Source of the DNA: Actinobacteria bacterium ADurb.Bin346
GTDB taxonomy: Bacteria; Actinomycetota; Humimicrobiia; Humimicrobiales; Humimicrobiaceae
Direction of reading: 5' to 3'
Assembly (NCBI GenBank): GCA_002068775.1
Contig: MWAX01000097.1
Coordinates: 1-9,644 of the forward strand
Length of the DNA: 9,644 nucleotides
This document shows, in pieces, positions 1 through 6,319 of this stretch. Every line of letters starts with the position of its first letter. Position 1 is the first letter of the stretch. The translations under genes were made by a program, and so were the position numbers. Under the pieces are notes generated by a model. That model ran no database searches. It was not told the origin of the DNA and saw only the letters and a list, made by a program, of their open reading frames with translations.

Positions 1-2
1 CG

Positions 3-698
3 GTATCCGCCAAGGAAGGCATCAATATCGACGAGCTGCTTGAGAAGATCGTGGAGTATATTCCCGCGCCGACCGGCGATCCCGCCGCGCCGCTGTCCGC
101 GCTCATTTTCGATTCATACTTCGACAAGTATGTGGGAACCGTCGCCAAGATCCGCGTATACAACGGGACCATGAAGAAGGACGACGTGATCCGCATGGTT
201 TCAACCGGTCGCGATTACAATGTGGGCGATGTGGGCGTCTTCCGTCTGAGCTTTGAGAAGCGTCCGCAGCTGGGCCCGGGAGAAGTCGGCTATGTGATCG
301 CAAACATCAAGAGCGTCACCGACACCAAGATCGGTGACACGATCACCCATGCGGCACGCCCCTGCGAAAAACCGCTGACCGGTTTCCGCGACGTAAAACC
401 CATGGTCTTTGCAGGCCTGTATCCCATGTATTCCGATGATTACGAGACGCTCCGGGAATCACTGCAGAAACTCAAGCTCAATGACGCGAGTCTTCTCTTT
501 GAACCGGATAACTCCTACGCGCTGGGCTTCGGCTTCCGCTGCGGCTTCCTGGGCCTGCTCCACATGGAGATCATCCAGGAGCGCCTGGAGCGCGAATTCG
601 ATCTGGCGCTGGTCACCACCGCGCCGAGCGTAGAGTACCATGTCACCACGGTGAAAGGAGAGAAGCTGGTGGTGGATAATCCTGTCAAGCTTCCGGAC
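3..698 (+). CDS. lepA: LepA / elongation factor 4, internal fragment (both ends missing)
   Basis: Elongation factor 4 is a ribosome-associated translational GTPase related to EF-G. The frame is already open at base 3, so the gene enters from beyond the left edge; the GTG at 51 is an internal valine, not a start. The translation opens with the G5 motif VSAKEG and runs through the EF-Tu-like domain II (start PAPTGDPAAPLSALIFDSYFD) and the EF-G III-like domain, including the family signature ALGFGFRCGFLGLLHMEIIQ at about 523-582 and TTAPSVEYHV. Similarity ends at VDNPVKLPD near 675-698, about E. coli residue 391 of 599. G1-G4 lie off the left edge, and domain V plus the LepA-specific C-terminal domain are absent. 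G+C is about 58% by hand count, far above the rest of the window. The frame runs straight into MenD. Identification is certain; that it belongs to the same genome as the rest is doubtful. Confidence 0.93.
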
Positions 699-2015
699 AT
701 AGAATCTGCAGGAAGGGTCAGGGAAACAATAAATTCAACAGGTACCGGCATTATTTCAGTCGGCAGGCTCTTATGCGATGAGGACAGACATGCAGTTGCT
801 GAATTTTGTTTAAAGCTGGGGTGGCCTGTTTATGCAGACATAACATCGGGGCTTCGGCTTGGAGGTATTGGCACAAATATAATCAAGCATTTTGACCAGC
901 AACTCTTAGACACTGCAGTAAATAAAGCAGCGGCACCTTCTGCAGTTATCCATATCGGGGGCCCTGTAACTTCGAAAAGATACTGCCAGTTTTTATCCCA
1001 AAATAGACCGGATCATTTTATTGTAATAAAACCTGACAGTACAAGATATGACCCTGTTTATGCAGTGACAGAATTTATTGAATCTGATATATCTCATTTC
1101 TGCAATGCGATATGTTCAGTTATTTCCTGTGGCGGTTCAAGGCTGGGAAGGCAAATGCAGGATTTTAAGAATTTTTATGAAAGAAGCGCTGCAAAGGCAC
1201 AGGAGATAATTGAAAGGTATTTTAAAAATGAGTGTAATAGCAATACAGGTATTTCAGGTATTAACACTTCAGATTCTGATACGTCAGTAATTGATAAAAA
1301 CAAGAGCCTCATTAGTGAAATTTCTGTTGCAAGAATCGTCTCACGGTTAATCCCGGATAAATCTGCGCTTTTCTTATCAAGCAGCATGCCTATCAGGGAC
1401 ATGGAGCTGTATGGAGATTTTTCTTTAAAAAGTAATATCGAAATAGGCACAAACAGGGGCGCAAGCGGAATTGACGGGATAATATCATCGGCTGCCGGTA
1501 TTAGCGCAGGAAGCGGAAAACCCTGTACAGTAATTGCAGGAGATATCGCCTTTATTCATGATTTAAATTCCCTGGCTTTCATTAAAAAAGAAAGGTTCCC
1601 GGTTATAATCATTATCATAAATAACAATGGGGGCGGCATCTTTGATTTCCTTCCCATATCTTCATGTGCAGATATTTTTGAAAAATACTTTGTGGCACCT
1701 CATGGTTTTTACTTTAGAGGTGCTGCATCTGATTTTGGAATCGATTACTGTCAGGCAAGAACATGTAAAGAATTTGAATCTGCATATAAAGATGCCTGCA
1801 TTAGAGCAGCAAGCGCAGCAAGGGCAAACCTGATAAATCCGGGATTAATAAGTAAGTGCCCAAATAATCAGAATAATGGCAGCGATAACCACGAAACGTC
1901 CCCTGCTTCAATAATCGAAGTTATAACAGACAGACTTTATAATTTTAACCTTCGTAAAAAAATAAAAAAAGAAATAATAGACTGGTTGAATTCAGGAGGT
2001 GCTTTTGATGAATAA
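699..2015 (+). CDS. menD: MenD (SEPHCHC synthase), C-terminal two thirds; N-terminal domain missing
   Basis: MenD is the thiamine-diphosphate enzyme joining isochorismate and 2-oxoglutarate to give SEPHCHC, the first committed step of menaquinone synthesis. Visible are central domain II, from about 750, with the substrate-contacting Lys-Arg pair at 975-980 (TSKRY), and the diphosphate-binding domain III: SSMPIRD near 1380, TNRGASGIDG near 1450, and the ThDP/Mg motif from GDIAFIHDLN (1539 on) to NNNGGGIF near 1620-1643. Domain I (about 180-190 residues, with the catalytic Glu of the PYR domain) is absent and replaced by LepA sequence in frame, so this ORF as it stands could not be active. Compared with E. 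coli MenD there are two polar insertions: Asn/Ser/Thr-rich at about 1229-1305 and Asn-rich at about 1846-1905. The TAA at 2013-2015 overlaps menB by 8 bases, implying coupled translation. The left boundary is the approximate join; there is no native start here. Confidence 0.92.
   Translation: MESAGRVRETINSTGTGIISVGRLLCDEDRHAVAEFCLKLGWPVYADITSGLRLGGIGTNIIKHFDQQLLDTAVNKAAAPSAVIHIGGPVTSKRYCQFLSQNRPDHFIVIKPDSTRYDPVYAVTEFIESDISHFCNAICSVISCGGSRLGRQMQDFKNFYERSAAKAQEIIERYFKNECNSNTGISGINTSDSDTSVIDKNKSLISEISVARIVSRLIPDKSALFLSSSMPIRDMELYGDFSLKSNIEIGTNRGASGIDGIISSAAGISAGSGKPCTVIAGDIAFIHDLNSLAFIKKERFPVIIIIINNNGGGIFDFLPISSCADIFEKYFVAPHGFYFRGAASDFGIDYCQARTCKEFESAYKDACIRAASAARANLINPGLISKCPNNQNNGSDNHETSPASIIEVITDRLYNFNLRKKIKKEIIDWLNSGGAFDE
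1994..1999 (+). promoter_or_regulatory. Strong ribosome binding site of menB
   Basis: A perfect AGGAGG lies inside the 3' end of menD, 8 bases before the ATG at 2008. It decides the menB start: the upstream in-frame GTG at 1999 falls within this site itself and cannot be the start. Confidence 0.85.
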
Positions 2016-2871
2016 AAACGGAATTAAGAACAGGCAAAACACAAAAGAAATATCATGGAAAAAATCCGGGGATTACTCAGATATAAAATATGAAAAAACA
2101 GAAGGTATTGCAAAAATTACCATAAACCGTCCTGAGGTAAGAAATGCTTTCAGGCCCCAGACACTGAATGAGATCTCTTTCGCCCTGCGCGATGCGGCGC
2201 TTGATCCTGATACAGGGGTCATAATACTGACAGGACAGGGAAATAAAGCATTTTGTTCAGGCGGCGACCAGCGCATAAGGGGAAACACCGGCTACAGAGA
2301 TGCTAAGGGCGCAGAGAGCCTAAGCTTTCTTGAACTGCAGAGACAGATAAGGACCTGCCCGAAACCGGTTATAGCAATGGTTGCAGGTTATGCAATCGGC
2401 GGCGGCAATGTGCTCCAGATGCTCTGCGACCTGACAATTGCAGCTGATAATGCTGTATTTGGCCAGACCGGCCCGAGAGTCGGTTCTTTTGACGGCGGTT
2501 ATGGCTCAGCCTACCTTGCCCGCCTGGTGGGACAGAAAAAAGCGCGTGAGATATGGTTTTTGTGCAGGCAGTATTCTGCCGCTCAGGCGCTAGAAATGGG
2601 GATGATAAATGCGGTCGTTCCTCTTTGCGAGCTTGAGCAGGAAACTCTCAAATGGTGCAGGGAAATACTTGCAAACTCTCCCACTGCAATACAATGCCTG
2701 AAGGCTGCGTTAAATGCAGACTGTGACGGACAGGCAGGGCTTCAGGAACTGGCTGGCTGCGCCACTATGCTTTACTACCAGAATCCTGAGGCGCAGGAAG
2801 GAAGAGATGCTTATCTTGAAAAAAGAAAACCTGATTTTAAAAAAATCTGGAAAAAACAGAGAGGAATTTAA
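2008..2871 (+). CDS. menB: MenB, 1,4-dihydroxy-2-naphthoyl-CoA synthase
   Basis: Crotonase-fold enzyme that closes the second ring of menaquinone, converting o-succinylbenzoyl-CoA to DHNA-CoA in the cytoplasm. The 287 residues match the usual length of about 285. Motifs in order: ITINRPEVRNAFRP at 37-50, the oxyanion-hole stretch AFCSGGDQ at 81-88, VAGYAIGGGN at 125-134, FGQTGPRVGSFDGGYG at 151-166, and the C-terminal QEGRDAYLEKRKPDF. Gly155 in QTGP corresponds to E. coli Gly156, the marker of bicarbonate-dependent (type I) MenB; type II enzymes have Asp there. Asp162 matches the conserved catalytic-site Asp of SFD. The first 22 or so residues are variable and lysine-rich. Start is the ATG after AGGAGG, overlapping the menD stop by 8 bases, so menD-menB translation is probably coupled. 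The core (2101-2820) is about 51% G+C by hand count, higher than its neighbours. Confidence 0.97.
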   Translation: MNKNGIKNRQNTKEISWKKSGDYSDIKYEKTEGIAKITINRPEVRNAFRPQTLNEISFALRDAALDPDTGVIILTGQGNKAFCSGGDQRIRGNTGYRDAKGAESLSFLELQRQIRTCPKPVIAMVAGYAIGGGNVLQMLCDLTIAADNAVFGQTGPRVGSFDGGYGSAYLARLVGQKKAREIWFLCRQYSAAQALEMGMINAVVPLCELEQETLKWCREILANSPTAIQCLKAALNADCDGQAGLQELAGCATMLYYQNPEAQEGRDAYLEKRKPDFKKIWKKQRGI

Positions 2872-2927
2872 AAAAATCATCCCGGCGGATTGTTTTTATT
2901 ATGCGCCGCTCTAAAATAGACACCGGA

Positions 2928-2932
2928 AAGGA
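2928..2932 (+). promoter_or_regulatory. Probable ribosome binding site of menA (CTG start)
   Basis: AAGGA within GGAAAGGAAG lies 5 bases before the CTG at 2938. The menA frame has a stop at 2917-2919, and no ATG, GTG or TTG occurs between that stop and the conserved N-terminal motif, so this site supports a CTG start. Confidence 0.5.
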
Positions 2933-2937
2933 AGACT

Positions 2938-3861
2938 CTGATAAAATCTAAGGCATCAACATGGTTTCACACTTTAAGGCCAAAAACTCTGCCTGCTGCT
3001 CTTGCTCCTGTGATAATCGGACTGGCCATGGCATTTGCTGCCACAAAGTCTTTTGGCACTGACGGATTTATCATATGGATAGCAGTTATAACTGCTGTCT
3101 GCGCCCTGCTTATCCAGATAGGGACAAATCTTGCAAACGATTATTTCGACTATTTGAAGGGCACTGATAATGAAAAAAGGGTTGGCCCGCTCCGGGCAAT
3201 ACACGCCGGGCTTGTTTCAAAAAAAGAGATGCTTCTTTCATTTATAATAACATTTTTCCTTGCTGCCTGCTTTGGGGTAATCCTTGTAATAAGGGGCGGC
3301 GTGCCCATACTCATTACTGGCGCTGCAGCAATAATCTGCGGAATCCTTTACACGGCAGGACCCAGGCCTATCGGATATATTGGCCTTGCTGAGCTTTTTG
3401 TTCTTGTTTTTTTTGGCCCTGTTTCTGTTGCGGGCACATATTATCTGCAGACCCTTAAAATCCCGATATGGCCTGTAATTGCGGGTATTTCTGCCGGACT
3501 TTTTTCCACAGCAATACTTACCGCTAATAATCTCCGGGATATTGAGACTGACAGAGCAGCCGGAAGGAAAAACCTTATAATCCTGTTCGGATATAAGTTT
3601 GGAGTTGCACAGTATTATTTCTGCATCATTTCCGCTTTACTTATACCGGTGATAATTGTGCTTGTAAGCAGAAAACACTATTTGTCGCTTATTTGCCTTT
3701 CAGCAATATTTTTTGAAATAAAACCGCTTAAGATTCTGGTAACAAAGCCGCTGCCGCCTCCGCCTTCAAGTCTTATAGAGGTGCTCGTCAAGACAGGAAG
3801 AGCCCTATTGATTTTCAGCCTTCTTTTTTCTGCAGGCTGGATAGCTTCTGCATATTTTTAA
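2938..3861 (+). CDS. menA: MenA, 1,4-dihydroxy-2-naphthoate polyprenyltransferase
   Basis: UbiA-family membrane enzyme that transfers a polyprenyl chain from its diphosphate to DHNA, giving demethylmenaquinone. The protein is hydrophobic with about eight or nine likely membrane helices. First Asp-rich motif: NLANDYFDYLKG (N67, D68, D71), followed by the MenA-typical KRVGPLRA. Second motif: NNLRDIETDRAAGRK (N197, N198, D201, D205). The family's N-terminal signature TLRPKTLPAALAPVIIG is encoded from 2971, upstream of the first GTG (3010), so a 3010 start would remove conserved residues. The only plausible initiator after the in-frame stop at 2917 is CTG at 2938, with AAGGA 5 bases before it, giving 307 residues. 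The alternative is a frameshift error near 2940-2950 joining an ATG frame at 2901. It lies 66 bases after menB and is probably co-transcribed with it. Function is firm; the start is not. Confidence 0.93.
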   Translation: MIKSKASTWFHTLRPKTLPAALAPVIIGLAMAFAATKSFGTDGFIIWIAVITAVCALLIQIGTNLANDYFDYLKGTDNEKRVGPLRAIHAGLVSKKEMLLSFIITFFLAACFGVILVIRGGVPILITGAAAIICGILYTAGPRPIGYIGLAELFVLVFFGPVSVAGTYYLQTLKIPIWPVIAGISAGLFSTAILTANNLRDIETDRAAGRKNLIILFGYKFGVAQYYFCIISALLIPVIIVLVSRKHYLSLICLSAIFFEIKPLKILVTKPLPPPPSSLIEVLVKTGRALLIFSLLFSAGWIASAYF

Positions 3862-3862
3862 A

Positions 3863-3895
3863 AAACTTTTAGCCCTGCCACCAGGAAAAGAGTTT
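3863..3895 (-). terminator. Possible terminator between convergent menA and the lipoprotein gene
   Basis: Imperfect hairpin: AAAC/GTTT and TTTT/AAAA lower stems, and a CCTG/CAGG upper stem around a CCAC loop, with small bulges (GA on one side, AGC on the other). Read on the minus strand it ends in GTTTTTT, an acceptable U-tract for the lipoprotein transcript. On the plus strand no U-tract follows, so it would serve menA poorly. Seen by eye; folding energy not calculated. Confidence 0.35.
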
Positions 3896-3919
3896 GCAAT
3901 ACTGAAAAGATAGCAGCCG

Positions 3920-5002
3920 CTATTGCAGATTTGAAGCATCGAGCCCATACGTTTTTATCAGTTCATTTATATAATTTCCAAGGCTGCCGAGCAGCTCCTC
4001 ATCAAGTATAAATTTGTTATTTTCAAGACGTAAAAGCAGTTTGCTGATAATTGATGCTGCCTTTGAGCCGGGATTATTTGCAATTGTATTTCTGTAGCTT
4101 TGTATCACTTCATCAAATACCCTATTTGTGGAATAATCTCTGGTGGGAGTATTGTTCTGCCCGTAGATGTAGGCAGAAAAATATCCTAAAAATAATTCTC
4201 CCGCTTCAGCCCTCCTCGGGCTATCCTGGAGATACCTGACCAGATAATTTTCAGTATTTATCATTCTTGCTGCAATCTCGTCCCATGAAATCATCAGCGC
4301 AGCATCTCTCGAATATATTTTGTTGGATTCTTCAGCCCTTAGCTGAAGATATTCATTATATTCCTGAGTGAGCCTGCTGGAGTATTTCTTAAGAAACTCA
4401 AAATCTATTATCGGATAAAATGCTCCTTCAAGATTCACAAATTTAAATCCGCCATTAAAAACTTTCAATGTTTCATCCCTCAGGGTTTCATCCTGTATTT
4501 TGCCTGCGTTTTCTTTGGTGAATTCCTCTTCAGTGGCAAAGGATTTCATAAGTATCTGCTGAGCTTTTCCTTCAAAAAGATACTGGATTATTTTATCTAT
4601 ATAAGCTTTTTGCACATATTCAAGCTTTTCCAGCAGTGCCGCCATTGTTTCCGGTAAAACAAGCTCAAAATTTGCATCAATATAACTTAAAAGCTTGTCC
4701 GGCGCAGGCTCAATTTCCATAAGGGCATCAAATCCTGCCAGTATGCTTTCCTGGATGGCTCCGACATTTGTGGGCTCCGTATCGCCTGCGCCTGCCGGCT
4801 CCTGGCCATTATCATCACTTCCGGGCTCAACCGTCTCCTTTACCCCTTCCTCAGCAGCCTCTGCTTCAACAGATGATTTGCCCCCGTTTACTGACGGCTC
4901 ACGCCTGCAGGCAGGCAGCAGCATAACCACCAGAAGAACTGCGGCTAGTGCCGGGATTATAAATACTTTAAGGATGAACTCATAACTTATTTTCTTTTTC
5001 AT
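3920..5002 (-). CDS. Putative lipoprotein of unknown function
   Basis: Not recognised. The 360-residue product begins MKKK, then a hydrophobic stretch at about residues 9-29 ending LLPAC. Cys32 is the likely lipid-attached residue (lipobox L-P-A-C; Pro at -2 is uncommon but the -3 and -1 residues fit), which suggests export and anchoring to a membrane. Residues about 33-80 are a low-complexity linker rich in Glu, Gly, Asp, Ser and Pro. The remainder (about 81-360) is predicted by eye to be mostly amphipathic helices, with no Cys after residue 32 and no catalytic motif I can identify. A single-pass membrane anchor is the alternative to a lipoprotein. The ATG has only a weak AAGAG about 7 bases upstream. 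It sits in reverse orientation between menA and menC, so it is not in their transcription unit; nothing in the sequence links it to menaquinone. Confidence 0.8.
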   Translation of the reverse strand: MKKKISYEFILKVFIIPALAAVLLVVMLLPACRREPSVNGGKSSVEAEAAEEGVKETVEPGSDDNGQEPAGAGDTEPTNVGAIQESILAGFDALMEIEPAPDKLLSYIDANFELVLPETMAALLEKLEYVQKAYIDKIIQYLFEGKAQQILMKSFATEEEFTKENAGKIQDETLRDETLKVFNGGFKFVNLEGAFYPIIDFEFLKKYSSRLTQEYNEYLQLRAEESNKIYSRDAALMISWDEIAARMINTENYLVRYLQDSPRRAEAGELFLGYFSAYIYGQNNTPTRDYSTNRVFDEVIQSYRNTIANNPGSKAASIISKLLLRLENNKFILDEELLGSLGNYINELIKTYGLDASNLQ

Positions 5003-5064
5003 AAAAATACTCTTTTCTGCCGGAATTTATATTATTTTGGATGCTAACTATTATTTTTAACTGA

Positions 5065-5094
5065 TTGTAAAATTATAAACCTATACCATATAAT
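5065..5094 (+). promoter_or_regulatory. Sigma-70-type promoter for menC-menE
   Basis: TTGTAA at 5065-5070 (4 of 6 to TTGACA), an 18-base spacer and TATAAT at 5089-5094 (6 of 6). Transcription would begin near 5101 and give a leader of roughly 60 or 125 bases, depending on which menC start is used. It lies in the AT-rich divergent region, where a promoter for menC-menE is expected because the preceding gene points the other way. Confidence 0.5.
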
Positions 5095-5143
5095 TATTCC
5101 ATTAAAATTGTGCTCTCATCAACAAAATACTTAAAAACCGATC

Positions 5144-5157
5144 GGGGCGGGGGGCGG
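5144..5157 (+). other. G-rich tract before menC (tandem GGGGCGG)
   Basis: GGGGCGGGGGGCGG is two tandem copies of GGGGCGG in an otherwise AT-rich intergenic region. It ends 4 bases before the GTG at 5162. It could act as a poor, G-rich Shine-Dalgarno-like site, fold into a two-layer G-quadruplex in the mRNA, or be a local sequence error. No canonical GGAGG is present. Confidence 0.4.
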
Positions 5158-5227
5158 ACTTGTGAGGCCTGGTGAAAAAAACAGTAAATTCTTTTACATT
5201 GACTTCGAGTCTGTAAAAAATGCAGCC

Positions 5228-6304
5228 ATGAATCTATACAGTTATGAGCTCGGGCTTATAAAGCCGCTTGCACTGAAAGGCAACCTTCAAAAAAACAGGC
5301 GCGGCATAATAGTCGAGATGATCTTTCATGACGGAACCTTTGCTTTTGGAGAAATCTCACCCCTTCCCTTTTTCAGCCAGGAATCATATGAAGATGCGCT
5401 AAAGCAGGCAAAAAAAATAAGAGATAAGTTCAATTCAGAAAGCGGTAAACCGGGTGAATCAATGCAGGAAATTATAAGCGGAAACAACAGGCTACTGCCC
5501 TCTGTGCAGACTGGTATTGAGATGGCATTGCTTAACTATAGTTTTTATAAAGAAACCGCTATGAAGAAGGCTGTGGGGAAAAATCCGGATGATTTTGTTT
5601 TGCTTAATGGACTTATATCGCTAAGGGCCGGAGCCTCTGATAAAGAAATAGAATCAGAAGCTGAAAGAATAATGGAAAAAGGCTATAAAACAGTTAAGAT
5701 AAAAGTCGGGCGGCAGAAACCCGATGATGACATATCCATGATTAAAAGAATTATCAGCACAGCCGGCGGCGATCTCAGGCTAAGATTTGATGCAAACTGT
5801 AGCTGGGATCTTGAAACTGCAATGTATTTTGTAAAAAAACTTAATTGCAGCAAAATTGCGCAGGCAACTGATTATATCGAGGACCCTTTAAAAAACACAG
5901 CAGATCTCGAATGCCTTTACAAACAGACCGGGATTGGCATAGCTGTTGATGAAACCCAGTTTATCCCGATTAAAACCTGTCCCTTCCTCAAGGCAGTGAT
6001 TATAAAACCTACTGTTGCGGGCGGATTTGAAGCTGCATCAGAAAAAATCGAATACTGTAAAAGCGCCGGTATTTTACCGGTGCTCAGCAGCTCCTTTGAA
6101 ACCGGCCTGGGGATAGCTTCCATTGCGCTGTTTGCTCGGATGAAAAAACTCAGTTCAGCCGCAGCAGGACTTGCTACCCTTGAATGGTTTGGCTCAGACA
6201 TACTGAATAATAAACTTACAGTAAAAAATGGAAGACTCTTAACTGCTGACGCTGCAGCCGCAATTTCAGATATGGATTTTAATAAACTTAAACTTATAAA
6301 TTAA
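5228..6304 (+). CDS. menC: MenC, o-succinylbenzoate synthase
   Basis: Enolase-superfamily enzyme that dehydrates SHCHC to o-succinylbenzoate. Numbering from the alternative GTG at 5162 (380 residues): capping domain with FGEISPLPFFSQESYEDAL at 62-80; then the barrel with the KIK catalytic pair (Lys179, Lys181), metal ligands Asp210 (FDANCSW), Glu240 (IEDPL) and Asp263 (VDET), catalytic Lys282 (IIKP), and the SSSFETGLG loop at 309-317. All superfamily catalytic residues are present. The ATG at 5228 is preferred because family similarity begins right after it (LYSYELGLIKPL) and the 358-residue product fits the family. The GTG at 5162 would add 22 residues with no family match. Neither start has a clear Shine-Dalgarno. 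It is first in a two-gene unit with menE, 15 bases upstream, and is probably driven by the promoter at 5065-5094. Some MenC relatives also racemise N-acylamino acids, but the adjacent menE argues for OSB synthase. Confidence 0.95.
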   Translation: MNLYSYELGLIKPLALKGNLQKNRRGIIVEMIFHDGTFAFGEISPLPFFSQESYEDALKQAKKIRDKFNSESGKPGESMQEIISGNNRLLPSVQTGIEMALLNYSFYKETAMKKAVGKNPDDFVLLNGLISLRAGASDKEIESEAERIMEKGYKTVKIKVGRQKPDDDISMIKRIISTAGGDLRLRFDANCSWDLETAMYFVKKLNCSKIAQATDYIEDPLKNTADLECLYKQTGIGIAVDETQFIPIKTCPFLKAVIIKPTVAGGFEAASEKIEYCKSAGILPVLSSSFETGLGIASIALFARMKKLSSAAAGLATLEWFGSDILNNKLTVKNGRLLTADAAAAISDMDFNKLKLIN

Positions 6305-6319
6305 AATTAAAAAAATATT

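Noticed and set aside
687..692. HindIII site (AAGCTT) exactly at the lepA/menD join, suggesting a ligation chimera.
   Set aside because: Several other AAGCTT sites lie undisturbed in the window (for example 4622, 4690 and 7208), and BspEI and PstI sites also flank the join, so the coincidence is weak evidence for any particular mechanism.
51..2015. A genuine bifunctional translation GTPase/menaquinone fusion protein.
   Set aside because: Both partners lose essential domains and composition changes abruptly at the boundary; nothing supports a working protein.
2884..2908. CGGCG/CGCCG pairing between menB and menA as an intergenic terminator.
   Set aside because: A 5-bp stem with a loop of about 15 bases and no following U-tract.
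3910..3923. ATAGC/GCTAT hairpin at the stop codon of the lipoprotein gene.
   Set aside because: Five base pairs, overlaps coding sequence, and only a short T-run follows on the minus strand.
4695..4985. Plus-strand 96-codon frame opposite the lipoprotein linker.
   Set aside because: Shadow of the low-complexity coding region on the other strand; no ribosome site or family features.
5072..5077. Minus-strand TATAAT as the -10 box of the lipoprotein gene.
   Set aside because: No convincing -35 at 16-18 bases; in such AT-rich DNA an isolated -10 match is expected by chance.
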